Assembly (NCBI GenBank): GCA_025403435.1
Contig: CM046338.1
Location: forward strand, 18,823,399 to 18,887,398
Length of the DNA: 64,000 bases
Direction: 5' to 3'
DNA from: Artocarpus heterophyllus
Taxonomy: Eukaryota; Streptophyta; Magnoliopsida; Rosales; Moraceae
Positions 48,100 through 61,105 of this stretch are shown here, piece after piece. The number at the start of each line of letters is the position of its first letter. The first letter of the stretch is position 1. Under the pieces are notes generated by a model. The model was not told the DNA's origin. It was given only the letters and a program-made list of their open reading frames with translations, and searched no databases. The position numbers and the translations under genes are program-made.

Positions 48100-48510
48100 A
48101 TCTCCCACTTGGGTCACATATGTATCTTTACAAAAATGTGTTAACTTTAGTGAGCTCAACCTTTGCTATCACACATGAAGGTATTCCTGAACAATCTCGT
48201 CCATTGATCATACTAATATAGAACCAAAGCGGTCTTCGTCACAAATGTAGCGTGACTAAACCCATCAATGATTACGTATATCAATATAACCAAATGACAT
48301 AGATCAAGTATGGATGTGTAGCATGGAAATTACATGCAATGTGATATAAACATGTCTATTTCCAACTGGTCCTACTTTATATCTGAATGAGATCAAAACC
48401 GTACCAAAATCAGAGTGTAAATAAGCTGTATTCTTTATTTCTGCAGAAAACATATACAAACACACCATGTCTATATATAAAGAAAATTAGCATTCAAATA
48501 CAAACTCCCA

Positions 48511-51500
48511 CTAAAACTGCATATCATCAAATAACTGAACACCCATGTGAGCAGTGTGCTCATGAAAGACCTTGGGTGGAAGTCCTTTTGTAAGCGGATC
48601 CGCTATCATGGAGTTTGTACCAATATGCTCTATAGACACCTGACCACTCTGAACTCTTTCTTTAACAACAAGAAACTTAATCTCTATATGTTTTGACTTT
48701 GAAGAGCTTCTGTTGTTATTGGAATATAAGACTGCAGATTTATTGTCACAAAACAACTTAAGTGGTCTTTCTATACTTTTCACAATCCGCAGCCCAGTGA
48801 CAAAGTTTCGCAGCCATATTCCATGATTGGATGCCTCATAACATGCTATAAATTCTGCCTCCATAGTGGAAGAAGCTATGAGTGACTGCTTGGCACTCCT
48901 CCAAGAAATAGCTCCTCCAGCAAGCAAATAAATATAGCCCGAAGTGGATCGACGACTATCTTGACATCCAGCAAAATCTGAATCCGAATAACCAATGATC
49001 TCGAGTTGGTCTGACCTTCTATATGTAAGCATGTGATCTTTTGTTCTCTGTAAATATCGCATAACCCGTTTGGCTGCTTTCCAACGATCCATTCCAGGGT
49101 TACTCAAATATCTGCCCAATAATCCAACAATGTATGCAATATCTGGACGAGTACAAACTTGAGCATACATTAGACTCCCAACAGCTGATGCATATGGGAT
49201 CTTTTCCATTTCCTTAACCTCAAGGTCATTCTTAGGACACTGACTTAAACTGAATTTATCTCCTTTAGCCACAGGGGTATCTCCTGGTTTACAATCCTGC
49301 ATGCCAAATCTTTTAAGCACCTTTTCGATATAGCTCTTTTGTGATAACCCAAGTATACCCCGAGAGCGATCCCGGTGTATCTTAATTCCTAATACAAAAG
49401 AGGCGTCACCAAGATCTTTCATTTCAAATTTCTTTGATAGAAATCTCTTGGTTTCGTGCAATAAGCCTATATCATTGGTGGCAAGCAGTATGTCATCAAC
49501 GTACAATACCAAGAAAATACACTTACTCCCACTGAACTTATGGTATATACAATCATCCACGGTGTTCATCTCGAAACCGAATGAGACTATCACCTGATGA
49601 AATTTATAATACCATTGACGGGAAGCTTGCTTGAGCCCATAGATGGATTTCTTTAATTTGCAAATCATCTTCTTTGGGTCTCCCAACTCAAAGTTTTCTG
49701 GTTGCACCATAAAGATCGTTTCTTCAATGTCACCATTTAGAAACGCAGTCTTAACATCCATCTGATGTAGCTCAAGATCAAAATGCGCTACAAGTGCCAT
49801 AATTGTCCTAAAAGAGTCTTTCGTTGAAACCGGAGAGAAAGTCTCTTTATAATCAATGCCTTCCTTTTGAGTAAAGCCCTTAGCAACAAGACGAGCCTTA
49901 TATCTCTCTACATCACCCTTCGAATCCCTCTTGGTTTTAAATATCCATTTACAACCAATGGGCTTCGCACCTTCAGGTAATGGAACGAGATCCCAAACGT
50001 CATTGTCCTTCATAGACTTTATCTCATCCTTCATGGCATCCATCCACTTTTGAGAGTTAGAACTATGCATGGCTTGACGGACATTGATCGGATCATCATC
50101 CATCAATCCAACGCTTTCCTCATGTTCTTGGAGAAATACTATGTAATCATCCGAAATAGCACTTCTCCTCTCTCTAGTGGATCTCCTTAATGACACAAGT
50201 TCCTGAGGTTCTGGTTCTTGAGATTGTTGAGTTTGTACCTGAAGGGGTTGAATGACTATGTCTGGTTGTTCTTGATATGCAATTTGATCAACGTCAGGGA
50301 TAGAAGCCTGAACATTATCAAAAGCAATTGTAGGAATAGGAACCAATCCCTCTTGTACAAAAGGAACAGGATCAAATTCATCCTCAAAGACAAAGTCTCT
50401 AACCTTATTTCTTCCCCTAAACTCAACATCCTCAAAGAATGTTGCATTTCCCGTCTCAAAAATAGCCTTAGTAGTGGGATCATAAAATTTGTAACCCCTT
50501 GACCGTTCAGGGTAACCAATGAAATAGCAGCTCACTGTCTTGGAGTCCAATTTCTTTTCATTGGGCCTATAAGGCCTTGCTTCTGCTGGACAACCCCAAG
50601 TATGTAAATGCTTTAGACTAGGCCTTTTGCCAGTCCAAAGCTCATAAGGTGTTTTAGCTGCTGCTTTTGTTGGTACTCTGTTAAGAATGTAAGCTGCAGT
50701 CTTGAGTGCTTCACCCCAGAGGGATTCAGGTAAGGTGGAATGACAAATCATACTCCTCACCATGTCCTTAAGTGTCCGGTTTCGTCTCTCAGCTACACCA
50801 TTCATGCTAGGTGAACCTGGCATAGTATATTGAGGGACTATCCCGCATTCCTCTAGGAATTTAGCAAAAGGTCCTGGACGTTGTTCACCTGATCCGTCAT
50901 ATCTGCCATAGTATTCACCACCACGATCAGATCTAACGGCTTTAATTCTTTTGTTGAGTTGAAGCTCAACCTCAGCCTTATATGACTTGAACACGTCCAA
51001 AGTCTGTGACTTCTCATGTATGAGATATAGGTAACCATACCGAGAGCAATCGTCTATGAACGATACAAAGTATTGTTGACCATTCCATGAAGCCACAGGA
51101 AATGGTCCACAAATGTCCGTATGTATCAATTCTAAGACATCCGTAGCTCTATTGGCACCAAATCTCCTTTTGTTTGTTTGTTTCCCTTTAATACAATCAA
51201 CACAGATATCAAAATTTGTAAAATCAAGGGAATCAAGAATTCCATCTGACACAAGTCTTTCTATCCTTTTTCTTGAAATGTGTCCCAATCGCTTATGCCA
51301 TAATACAGCAGAATTCTCATCGGTTAATTTACGTTTTATGCCACGAGAATTAACATGCAAGGTTTCGTTATAAGAAGCAACTGTATCAAGCAAATATAGG
51401 TTATCTTGAAATGATAAAGAACCGGTACCAACAACATTTGAATTTAAAGAAAGACTAAACTGACTATTTCCAAATGAACAACAGTATCCAGATTTGTCCA

Positions 51501-52554
51501 AAGCAGAAATAGAAATTAAATTCCGCCTAAACGACGGTACAACAAAGGTGTCTTTCAAATCCAAATAATAACCAGAACTTAATAATAACCTAAAATGCCC
51601 TATAACTTCAACTTCTGCCGATTTGCCATCTCCCACATAGATGAATCTTTCAGCATCAATCGGCTTTCGGCAGCTGAGGCAACCCTGCATAGACACACTT
51701 ATATGAGTAGTGGCACCTGAATCAATCCACCAAGTGTGTCTTGGCACTGAAGTTAAATTAACCTCAGAACAAACCAAATTGAGAAGCATACCTTTCTTTG
51801 CACGCCAAGCATGATACTTGGTGCAGACCTTCTTCATGTGTCCAGGTTTACCACAAAAGAAACAAGCAACATTTCCATCATTTTTATCCTTATCTTGTTT
51901 CTTCTGTGCTGGACCTTTAGCAGCTTCATTGCTTTTCTTTCTTTTCTTCTTTTTCTCCTTAGAGGTGCTAGCCAAGTGAGCACTTTCAGTCTTCTCTTGC
52001 TTGAATCTTTCTTCCTCTTGCACACAATAAGAAATTAACTCATTAAGAGTCCATTTCTCTTTCTGGCAGTTGTAACTGACCTTGAATTGGCTGAATTGTG
52101 CAGGAAGAGAAATCAAGACAAGATGCACTAGAAGATCCTCAGAAATTTCCAGATCTAGTGTCTTTAATCTTGAAGCCAGATGAGACATTTCCATAATGTA
52201 CTCCCTTATGTTTCCTTTTGCTTTGTACCTCATTGAAATCAAGCTCGCCAAAAGCGTGCTTGTTTCAGCCTTATCATTCTTTGCAAAGCATTTCTCTATA
52301 GTCTCAAGGAAACCCTTGGCAGTAGTGACCTCATCAGGTACAGTGCCCCTGAAGACTTCTGGAATGCCTTTCTTAATGATCATTAGACTCATTCTGTTAG
52401 AACGATCCCATCTTTCAAGTTCCTTTTTATCCTCAGTGGAACTAGAATCTGTAATAGTGGGACGTTCAACCCTTATGGCCAAGTCCAGATCAAGGCAACC
52501 GAGAACGATTAATACATTCTCTTTCCATTCCTTGAAGTTAGTCCCATTCAGCAT
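48511..52554 (-). CDS. Gag-Pol polyprotein of copia 3, 1347 codons open
   Basis: One uninterrupted frame. Gag (UBN2 type) runs to about 200, then a lysine-rich linker, zinc knuckle [14 protein letters not shown] at 231-244, protease IDSGATTH around 277-284, GAG-pre-integrase [12 protein letters not shown] near 420, and integrase core ([36 protein letters not shown]). RT has [10 protein letters not shown] and YVDD at 1018-1021, then RNase H with [19 protein letters not shown] and a C-terminal [12 protein letters not shown] segment. All catalytic residues I can check are present, so the copy may be competent. The frame stays open upstream of the first ATG to an acceptor-like TTCTCTGTTCAG near 52609, so the true start may lie in an upstream leader exon. 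Confidence 0.96.
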   Translation of the reverse strand: MLNGTNFKEWKENVLIVLGCLDLDLAIRVERPTITDSSSTEDKKELERWDRSNRMSLMIIKKGIPEVFRGTVPDEVTTAKGFLETIEKCFAKNDKAETSTLLASLISMRYKAKGNIREYIMEMSHLASRLKTLDLEISEDLLVHLVLISLPAQFSQFKVSYNCQKEKWTLNELISYCVQEEERFKQEKTESAHLASTSKEKKKKRKKSNEAAKGPAQKKQDKDKNDGNVACFFCGKPGHMKKVCTKYHAWRAKKGMLLNLVCSEVNLTSVPRHTWWIDSGATTHISVSMQGCLSCRKPIDAERFIYVGDGKSAEVEVIGHFRLLLSSGYYLDLKDTFVVPSFRRNLISISALDKSGYCCSFGNSQFSLSLNSNVVGTGSLSFQDNLYLLDTVASYNETLHVNSRGIKRKLTDENSAVLWHKRLGHISRKRIERLVSDGILDSLDFTNFDICVDCIKGKQTNKRRFGANRATDVLELIHTDICGPFPVASWNGQQYFVSFIDDCSRYGYLYLIHEKSQTLDVFKSYKAEVELQLNKRIKAVRSDRGGEYYGRYDGSGEQRPGPFAKFLEECGIVPQYTMPGSPSMNGVAERRNRTLKDMVRSMICHSTLPESLWGEALKTAAYILNRVPTKAAAKTPYELWTGKRPSLKHLHTWGCPAEARPYRPNEKKLDSKTVSCYFIGYPERSRGYKFYDPTTKAIFETGNATFFEDVEFRGRNKVRDFVFEDEFDPVPFVQEGLVPIPTIAFDNVQASIPDVDQIAYQEQPDIVIQPLQVQTQQSQEPEPQELVSLRRSTRERRSAISDDYIVFLQEHEESVGLMDDDPINVRQAMHSSNSQKWMDAMKDEIKSMKDNDVWDLVPLPEGAKPIGCKWIFKTKRDSKGDVERYKARLVAKGFTQKEGIDYKETFSPVSTKDSFRTIMALVAHFDLELHQMDVKTAFLNGDIEETIFMVQPENFELGDPKKMICKLKKSIYGLKQASRQWYYKFHQVIVSFGFEMNTVDDCIYHKFSGSKCIFLVLYVDDILLATNDIGLLHETKRFLSKKFEMKDLGDASFVLGIKIHRDRSRGILGLSQKSYIEKVLKRFGMQDCKPGDTPVAKGDKFSLSQCPKNDLEVKEMEKIPYASAVGSLMYAQVCTRPDIAYIVGLLGRYLSNPGMDRWKAAKRVMRYLQRTKDHMLTYRRSDQLEIIGYSDSDFAGCQDSRRSTSGYIYLLAGGAISWRSAKQSLIASSTMEAEFIACYEASNHGIWLRNFVTGLRIVKSIERPLKLFCDNKSAVLYSNNNRSSSKSKHIEIKFLVVKERVQSGQVSIEHIGTNSMIADPLTKGLPPKVFHEHTAHMGVQLFDDMQF

Positions 52555-52609
52555 AGGAATGGAATTAACATTAGCAGATATTGATGCAAATGATGCAGTA
52601 GCTGAACAG

Positions 52610-53349
52610 AGAACAAAATCACATATTCACATAAGAATTCACATAAAACAACCAATAAAATTCAAACAATGACATATCCCATCACAAGAAACCTGTAACA
52701 ACATTAATATTTAGTCTTTGGACAGAAATATTAACTTGTAAGTGGTGTTCTTGGTGCAGTGATCAAATATTAACAATAAATTATGTCAAATAATAAGCTA
52801 ATCTTTGGATCCACTTATTATTCACATACTAAAAATAACCATATAATTGTTACATATTTATCACCACAGGTATGAATTTAATTCGGCCAAATATTAAGCT
52901 TCCTTTGGGCCGATTAATATTCGCATGAATTAAATTCACACAACCATCTTAATATCACAAATTAATCAACATCCACAAAAGAGGCTACTTTGGCAGCTTA
53001 TTGGTTCAATTAATTAATTTGATGATATTAATCATCCAAAAAAAAAAAAACACAATTTGAATTTTAAAGTTGCATCCAAAATTGACCCCAAAAAATTTTA
53101 AAAAAAAAAATGTTGAAAAAATCAATTGGTCAAAGTCAACGGTCAAAGTCAACGTTGACAGTTGACTATTGACCCACCCCGGGTCAACAGTAGACCGGGT
53201 CAGGTTGACCCAACCCGGTTCCAACCCAGATCCACATTCCTTTTTTTTTTTTTTTTTTTGTTCCGGGTCACCCAGGGGTTGAGCCCCTGGGATTTTGCTG
53301 GTTACGGGCCCAATAAATCCAGGCCCGTGTCCAGCCTTTACTCCTCTTG

Positions 53350-53383
<34 letters not shown>

Positions 53384-54052
53384 CTGGGCCGAAGCCCAGA
53401 ACCACCTCACTCCCAGGGGTCGCGACCCCTGGGTAACGATGCCAGGCGGTTGGCACTGCCAACCGCCAAGCGTGCTCCTCCGGCATCCTTCTCACCGGCG
53501 GGACTGCACGGTCGCACGCAGAGGGGGCCGTCGCCGGCGGCGGAACAGCAATCCGCCGGCAAAACCCAAGAACAACAGCCCTTCTTTTCCCCCTTTGGCG
53601 TGACCAAAATCGCCGGCTTAACAGCTGCTTTTGGCCGCCGTTTACCTCCTCCACCGCGGCCAGAGGCCGTGACTATTCCTTTCCGGCCAGTCCCGAGGGT
53701 CTCGGCCGAAGTTCCTTGCCGGCGGCAGTGAGATTGCCGCCGGTATACCAAAGGGTTACTAAACCCAGCAAACAAACGAATCACACAAACAAAACGAATG
53801 CCACGGCTGTTGTCGTATAACTTTTTAACAGCCACAAACAAAATTATCGACATGCGTGCATGGCATTAACGTGGAGAAACTGAATTCATAAATGCATGAA
53901 TCTCAAATTACACACGCATATCAGACTGAATTCATAACCGAAACACACCGAATATGTATATACATCAAACAACGAATTTCTTAAACCCATAAAGAATCAT
54001 TCAACCGAAAAAAAAATTGAGAAAATATATCTCAATAATTTAACATGAAATC
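52610..54052 (-). other. Leader of copia 3, with probable intron, GC-rich part and long T runs
   Basis: On + coordinates T runs lie at 53241-53259 and 53350-53378, so A runs in the element RNA. Next to them are GGGTC/GACCC-rich words and, at 53400-53740, a GC-rich segment (about 60% GC) unlike the rest of the element. A 149-codon open frame (53853-53407 on -) resembles nothing known. The acceptor-like end at about 52609 suggests an intron inside this leader. Confidence 0.55.
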
Positions 54053-54066
54053 GCTCTGATGCCACT

Positions 54067-54548
54067 TGATAGACTGGATTGAACTAAAATTTCTACAGGA
54101 TCGTTCATGTTAAACTATTGAGAAAAATCATACCAAATTGCGGAAGCGTACCTGAATTCATGATCTTGGATTGATATGGGTTATTGCCTTCCAATTTAAT
54201 ACGTATTCCTTTAATTCTTTTCTGAAGATGGGATTTCAGAGAAGTAGGAATATTTGAAAACTTTCTGAATGAATAATACGTATGAATTGGGGACCATAAC
54301 CAAAATATATAACTTTAGATATTTTAGTGTATTTCCAGTTTCGCCCATCATAAAATCTGGAAATTACAAATTGGTATCTACACATATAATATTAACAAAT
54401 ATAACCCATACATTATTTTTAATACCCAATAAAGCCTTTTAACTTTATCTTAATTATATCACTTTAATTTAGGCTTTACTTTAAGATAGCATTAAATAAC
54501 ACATTTAATTACATATGTGTGCCCACATGAAAAATTATTTTTCTAACA
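54067..54548 (-). repeat. 5' LTR of copia 3
   Basis: Would carry the element's promoter. Followed downstream on - by the methionine tRNA primer site. Confidence 0.96.
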
Positions 54549-54553
54549 ATCCA

Positions 54554-54895
54554 GCCAGAAAAGGCTCCGCTGAAACCCAAGCATTCGTTGAAAAAAAAAA
54601 GTGAAAACGACATGAAGGAAGAAATCCAGCCAGAAAGGCTAGGTCTGCCTAGCTTCCGCCGCCCCCGCTGAAACCCAAGCATTCGTTGCAAAATAAAAGT
54701 AAAAACGACGTGAAGGAAGAAATCTAGCCGGAAAGGTGAGGTCTGCCAAGCTACTGCCGGCCCCCGCTGAAAACCAAGCATTCGTTTAAAAATAGAAGTA
54801 AAAACGACGTGAAGGAAGAAACCCAGCCGACGAGGCAGAGAAAGGTGAGGCCTAGCTTCCGACGCAACCGCTAAAACCCAAGCATTCGTTAAAAA
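54554..54895. repeat. Tandem repeat of about 100 bp, split by copia 3
   Basis: The word AAACCCAAGCATTCGTT ends units near 54589, 54687, 54787 (as AAAACCAAG) and 54890, 98-104 bp apart; each unit starts AAGTAAAAACGACGTGAAGG and continues GAAGAAATCCAGCC. The beginning of the first unit (47583-47614) is on the other side of copia 3, which inserted at ATCCA inside the unit. Confidence 0.9.
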
Positions 54896-56946
54896 ATTTT
54901 CCTTGACAAATTTATCTTTTATTTGTCCTTCCTAATTTTTTATTACAGCATTTATATAACTTGACAAATTTATCTTTACTTGTCCTCTTTAATTTTTTTA
55001 TTACAACATTTATATATAAGTTTGGTTTTTATTACAAAGTCCAGTAAGCTTAAAGGAATAAATCAAATCAACCAATACAAGATTAATGACTTAAAAAAGA
55101 TACCGTCTTGTATGGGGAAGCAAAGGGTAAAACAAAAAAAAAAGGCCAAGTCTGGCATCATTAAATATAAAAACCAAACTTATAAAGACATTAGACACTC
55201 TACTTTACAAGTTAAAGATGAAAACTTGATCTTTTAAAAAATCTAAATTTTATATTATTATCAATGTCTATTAAATTTAAACAAGTAGTTTGATCCATCT
55301 AATGTAAGACTAATCGCTCTAAAAAGAGCACCATCTTGTGAGGGTATACAAAAGGTCAAAAAACCCTGAGTTTCGTGTCGTTAAATGTAAAAACAAACAC
55401 TAATATATAAAGACACATTTATTAAGACGTTGATTGCTATCTCTGTAGATGTAAGAAACGTGATAAAGCTATGGAATCTAGATAGCGTAGAGGCAGCCAA
55501 CAACAACCTACAAGCTTTAAATTTCCAATGGACGACTAAACTGCGAGTCCTTAATATGTCCACCTCATACGTAAAATCATATTCGAACTGAAGATCATAA
55601 TTTCGACGAAAAGTAGAAGCATAATGAATGATATTAATCATTTCTAGAAGTTCAACTTTCATAGTCAAACGTAATTTCTTTACTGAAAGCCCGCATAGAT
55701 AAGAAAAATACACCACAACCGGCAGCTTGACCGGATCACGTTCATTAGCCACTCCATATGTATTAATTTTAATCTAGCTTGCAAAGAAGGGAATCACTAA
55801 ACGGAAACATTATATAAGTGGCAAAAGGTTTAGCATGAGTTTTAAATTTCGGGAACCATGTCATCTTCCAAAATGTCTATTGTCCAAACCATCCACTTCC
55901 TTGATGCAAGACAAAATAGTGGTCAAATAAGAAAAGTAAGAATGGTGGGCAGCCATGTTGAATTATGTCCTTTTAAAATGTAATATAGTCCACGTGGCAA
56001 TTAATGATAGCTTAACTTGAGTCTGACTTTCAGCACTGAGAACCATTTATTATACCAAGAAACGGACCATCAATGGGCAATGCGACAACCAATAATATTT
56101 AAGTCTAGTTTTCTTTAATTTTCAACACAGAGGAAGACATAAAGCCCTTTTGTTTAGCCAGAAAAATAGTTACACTTAAGTTTAGTAATCTTTCATTTTT
56201 AGCACAGATAAGATAAATCTTTTTCTTCCCTTTGAAATAAACATGATTGAATTGAGTTGGTGGTACGTAAGATTTTATGTTTTCCTACGTGGAAGAAAAT
56301 TCGCTCTATGTTGATGCTAGGGGCTTAGAAATGTACTTTTACTTTAAGTATGTTATTTCAACGATATATTGAGAAAGGACGAAAGACTGCGAAATACTTC
56401 TGTATTTACTAGCCATTTAATAACGTTTAAAAGTGTGCAGTCTTGACATAACAACTAGTCTTTAATATCAAAGTAGACCTTGTATACTATGCAGTATAGC
56501 GTTTCATAAATATTCCTAAGTATGACCATCAAATAATATTTAATAACGTCTAAAAGTATGTAATCCATTACAACTAATCTTTGAAATAGAACGTACTTTT
56601 GTTTTTATTTTCTTCTGTTTACGTATTTGGTTTGAGTTTCACTGTCTTGGGTTAGGTACTGTTTGCGAGATTTTTTCGGTCTATCTAAACAAATCAAAAA
56701 CAAGATTCTAGAGAAATCTTTGGTATAAAGAAAGAAAGGCAGTTCACTCAAATTACTCCCCCTATAATCTTTTCGAATGGCTAAAAGTCCCTTTTCATCC
56801 CATGAAATCTTTTATTTATAGATGTTAAAATAGTTTGGCCTTTGCCGTTAGACTTTTGTGATCTATTCGCAATTGTTTAATTCTTTACATATCCGACGTG
56901 GCAATCTTTTGAATTGATCTGATGCTTTCATTTTGAAACTCCCTTT
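54896..56946. other. Intergenic stretch with a small tandem duplication
   Basis: A unit of about 58-61 bp, beginning CTTGACAAATTTATCTTT and ending ATTTATATA, is present twice (54901-54958 and 54959-55017). Farther on, 55080-55200 and 55310-55410 share words such as CCGTCTTGTATGGGG/CCATCTTGTGAGGGT and ATTAAATATAAAAACCAAAC, a diverged duplicate. A 123-codon open frame on - (55752-55381) resembles nothing I know. No gene is supported. Confidence 0.5.
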
Positions 56947-57019
56947 CACTACTAGAAACTTAAAATTACACAACTCTTATTTAATGATGTATTTTCAAAA
57001 CTTATCGTGGTAAGAAAAG

Positions 57020-57200
57020 GTAAAAACACAAAGAGTAACTTGAAAATATGAAAACCGTCGTGATAGGTATAATTTTACAATACGGTTTTTGTTAAAAACC
57101 TCGTGTAAAATTCATCATTTCACGACAATTTTTAGTAAAAACCGTCATGTAAGATTCAACCTTTCAGGACAGTTTTTAGTAAAAACTGTCATGAAAGGTT
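57020..57200. repeat. Left subterminal palindromic repeats of the CACTA element
   Basis: Units such as ACGGTTTTTGTTAAAAACC, ACAATTTTTAGTAAAAACCGT and ACAGTTTTTAGTAAAAACTGT follow each other. In this superfamily such arrays bind the element's own DNA-binding protein. Confidence 0.85.
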
Positions 57201-58219
57201 TTGCATATTTAAAATTTTAAGTTATTTGCTCAAATTCAAGCCTACGACAACGCCATGGCCTTTTTTATTTATTCGAAATTTCTCTAACTCAAACCCTCTC
57301 TAACTTTCAAACTCCCTTCATTCTCTAACTCCTCCCCCCATAACCCAGCCACCAACGAACCAGCCCCCCCACGACATTCCATCAACTTTGACATTCTCTC
57401 GTCGCTCTCTCCGCAACCCCACCATCGTTCGACCCAACCCCCAACAAACCCGATGTCGTTTGCTGCTGTTTATCCTCGTCCCTTGACATTCCATCAACTC
57501 CACGATTGGTGACCTCGTCCTTTGACGTTCCACCAACTCCATGGGCGTTGGTAAATTTCAAACCATTTGTATTGTTTTTTAATTTTTGGTTACATCATTT
57601 TCATTTATTATTTAGTTTTAGTTTTAATTATTTTACTATCTAGTTTTGTTAATTTCAATTTTAATTAGTTTTAGTCTTTTTGTTAGTTCTAATCTTATTA
57701 TTATTTGGTTATTTTAGTGTTATTTAGTTTTAGTTTTAATATTCGTTATATTAACTAGTTATTTGCCATTTAGTATATGTTACTTGTATTTGGTGTTTGA
57801 AAAAAATTTGAACAACATTTAACATTTTGGTGTGAGAATAGGTTACTTTTTATGTGTTTGTGATGCCTAAGTGTTGTTGTGATGCCCACTACATGTTTGA
57901 TAAAAAGCTTCCATAATTGTGTATTTGTGTTTATATTTTAGTTAATTAGTCTTATTTTCATTATTTTTGTTAATTCTATTTTTATTTTGTTTTTTGTTTC
58001 TTTACCTCACATATGACAACATGGACTCAGACACGAGGAATCCATCAACTCTTGTGCAAGCATGAAAAAAGTACATGACTTTATAATGTAAATATATATA
58101 CGATTTGTAAAAAAATTATAATTCAATATAATTATATGATTATAAAATCAGAGCATTGTATTAATGATAAAAATATGGGACTGGTCATCTTGTGAGAAAC
58201 CAAAAATTTTAGTTATTTT
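57201..58219. other. Internal CACTA sequence without a clear gene
   Basis: Contains a C-rich stretch (57290-57440), repeated TTAGTTTTAG words (57610-57740) and AT-rich sequence. The 74-codon frame on - at 57542-57318 is low complexity. No domain is recognised. Confidence 0.45.
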
Positions 58220-58925
58220 TTTAGCTTCAGACCAATTTTTTCACAATGGTTTTAATGAAAACTGTAGTGAAACAAGAGCCTTACATGACAGTTTTTATGA
58301 AAACAGTCATGTAAGCTTAGCATTATGAAAATCGTCGTGTATGTTTAGCATTTCACGACGGTTTTTACTATTTCTAATAAAAACGGTCGTGGTAGCCTCG
58401 TCCTAAGACTCTAAAAACCCGCCAAAATAAAGATTCTACAACAGTAAAAAACTGTCATAAAAAGCCACGTTAATACCACGACGGATGATTACATAACGAT
58501 TTTTAACCATCGTAAAAAATACCACGAGGGTTTTAGATCGTCGTGTAATCTATAGTTTTTACTCATTACTACAGATTGAGAATTCCACGACGGTTTCAAC
58601 CCGTCGTGGAAAACTTTCATGACAGTTAAAAAAACCATTGTAAAAACCTCATTGTGATACAAAATCGAGTTTTCATGATAGTTTTCTACCATCGTAGAAC
58701 CTCAGAATAGGTGCCAATTTGAGGTGTCTCAGGAGACCTCTTTAATGACAGTTTTTTTAAAAATTTTTTAAAAAACTATCGTGATAGAGGAAATTTTCCA
58801 CAATGGTTTTTACAAAAACCATCATGAAAAGTTGGTATAACATGATTGTACATGACAGTTTTTGTGTAAGTTACGTTTTTCACGATGGTTTTTTACTAAA
58901 ACCGTCGTGCAAAATTGGTCTTGCA
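58220..58925. repeat. Second block of subterminal palindromes in the CACTA element
   Basis: At least ten units, for example CACAATGGTTTTAATGAAAAC, CACGACGGTTTTTACTATTTC, CACGACGGTTTCAACCCGTCG and CACGATGGTTTTTTACTAAAA. Units alternate in orientation, so long hairpins could form. Confidence 0.85.
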
Positions 58926-59913
58926 AAAAAGAAAAAAATTGCCAAAATCTCTAATTTCCCATAGGATGGTCAGTCTCGTATGTTATCCATTACTACAAGG
59001 CCCTGATTGCATATAAAATATTATATATATTGAAATTACAAGGTATTTAAAAGATCATTTACATTTGAACTATTTTACACAATCATTTATCTCCTATCTC
59101 TATCTAAATATGACATACCTATTTACAAATTATACCCACTCAATTCTAATTTCATTTATATCTATATGTATATAAAATTCCTTTTTTGCTAGGGCTTGTA
59201 TACTACTATTAATTATATCCTGCATAAAACGTAGAATAAAAAAACCAAATTCTACGTTTTCTTGTTGTCTTGGACACTTACGTTTGGAATATAGCATTCT
59301 GTTCGCTCGAAATGTTATACCGCTTCCTGCTTGAAGTTTCCAATTGTTAAGCTGCCTAACAATGTGTTATGCTTAAATGAATTAATAGAGAATACAATTA
59401 TGTAAAACTTAACATATTTAATTTTATAAGAAACATTGATACTTACAATCTTGTGAGTGATACGAAATCCTCACATGATGGGTGTCCAAGGGGATCAAAC
59501 CAATATATTTGGTCCTCCCATAGTGAAATAAGTGTCAACATTGTATGGCATAAAGAATAATTTCCCCTCCATGTTTAAGCTAATAGGTGGCGGAGTGACG
59601 TGGCATGCTGTCTGCAATTACTCTATAGGTGTCTTGCAACACTTGAAACAATTGCGAAGATATGAAGCTGAAATTGTGCGTCTTGTCTTGAAGTTTACAA
59701 TATTCTATTAAAAAACTACAATGAAAAACAATGCGCTCAATTATTTAAAAGCACCTTACAACTCTACTTAGATTTTAAAAAGCAAGAATTAAGGCTAGAA
59801 TTATTACTTGAGGTATACCAGTATACAATTCACTCTGATTTCATCAAAAGTGATGAAGTAGTAAATGTCTTCATACCCCACATGGATAGGCAATTCATTG
59901 CCAGTGATATTTT

Positions 59914-60850
59914 TTATAATATCGGGCACTGAATTATCAACCCATCATACATGAAAGAATGTGCGTACAAAGCCAACTGCATAAATTCTGAAGGTACTGA
60001 AGAGAAGTTAAATACAAGCAATGGCTCATTCGCAACGAGTTGCTCTTGTTCTTGTTCTACCTTAGGTTGTGATTGTCTTGCTTTTATAAAACTCTTCTTT
60101 TTTTTTTTGGCATTTATTTCCCCTAGATCTTGTGGAATGTGGCTAGGCGCTCGACTCGCCTTCATCATCGCGATGACTTCAATTAACCTTTTTGGCCATG
60201 TGATGAAGCTTCTAACAACTTCACCCACAATTGTTGCTTCAAATGTCGGAACAAGCGATTTAGCTGTTCTAACTCTAATGGTAATGATGCTAACGCACAC
60301 GTTTTTGTCCCCTAAGGATCTTCCATGGACTGTATCAGTTGAAAGACTCTCCATCCATGCCTTCTCAAGCGCAACAAGTGCACCCCTACCATTAATTCTA
60401 TAGTCAACAAAGAACCTGCATTCTTGATATTGTTTGGGCTCTTAACGATGAGGTGATGATTGGACTTCTGGAGCTTGTGGAGCTTCTGCTACATTGTCAG
60501 TAGGGTTACAGCTAATCTTGAAGCTGTTGCGTTGTGAGATACTATCATCCGTCGGTCTGGCACATCCTTAGGAAATGAACTTGGACTATAATCCAACTGC
60601 TTAATTCACCACTGGGTGTGCCTTCTAGTTGGCCTTTTAAATCAAATGTCACTTCTATTTTTAAATTTTTCTTCTTCATCTGATGAACTTTTTTCATCAA
60701 AGTGGCTCTTCGCACAAAATCTACTTTAAGATTGAATTCGGTGCACCTTCGGGGCTTAATAACTTGTTTTGCCTTACTATATTGAGAGGAAGATGGAATG
60801 CACTCTTCATATTCCTCCTCATAATAGTCATTATCACTCTCTTGAGACAT
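59914..60850 (-). pseudogene. CACTA accessory protein remnant (DUF8039-type)
   Basis: On -, 60850-60545 starts MSQESDNDYYEEEYEE, the acidic start usual for these proteins, followed by a basic segment and a KLEVTF-like KIEVTFDLKG. Then 60354-59914 has the conserved VGEVVRSFITWPKRLI (family VGxAxxSFxAWPxxLV) and a KKKKKSF basic tract. The two parts are in separate frames with stops between, so it is broken. This C-terminal protein part normally accompanies the transposase; its exact role is not known. Confidence 0.65.
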
Positions 60851-60873
60851 TTTTACCTAATCTAATGACCACC

Positions 60874-61105
60874 AAACTCTCATAATCAAAGTTAACAAAA
60901 TCACATTTCACACATTACATAACCAATATCACAACATCACATACTTACATATTACACAAAATCACATATCCATTTCTCACACAATCACAAACTCTCATAA
61001 GCAAAGTTAACAAAATCACATTTCACAAATTACATAACCAAAATCACAACATCACATAATCACATTGCACAAAATCATATATCCATTTCTCACAAAATCA
61101 CAAAA
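60874..61105. repeat. 115 bp tandem duplication
   Basis: Copies 60874-60988 and 60989-61105, both starting AAACTCTCATAA.CAAAGTT and containing ACATCACATA, and CATATCCATTTCTCACA or its variant. It lies just upstream (on -) of the accessory protein start, in its leader or promoter. Confidence 0.88.

Larger units (their letters stand above)
47615..54548 (-). mobile_element. Ty1/copia retrotransposon 3, TNT1-like, young and apparently intact
   Basis: LTRs of 485 bp (47615-48099, the 3' one) and 482 bp (54067-54548, the 5' one) flank a single open gag-pol. The target duplication ATCCA is exact (47610-47614, 54549-54553). LTRs start TGTTAGAAAA and end CAGTCTATCA on -. The primer site TGGCATCAGAGCG lies next to the 5' LTR (54065-54053), and a polypurine tract AAGTGGGAGAT precedes the 3' LTR. 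By hand the LTRs differ at about 5-6 bases and one 3 bp indel (near 1.3%), the youngest element here. It lies about 430 bp upstream of the P450 start codon, same strand. Confidence 0.97.

Noticed and set aside
53162..53853. 100-190 codon frames on both strands in the copia 3 leader
   Set aside because: They depend on GC-rich sequence and homopolymers (runs of F or K) and resemble no known protein.
55381..55752. 123-codon frame on -
   Set aside because: I looked for a LINE RNase H or other domain and recognised none; it has no neighbours to support it.
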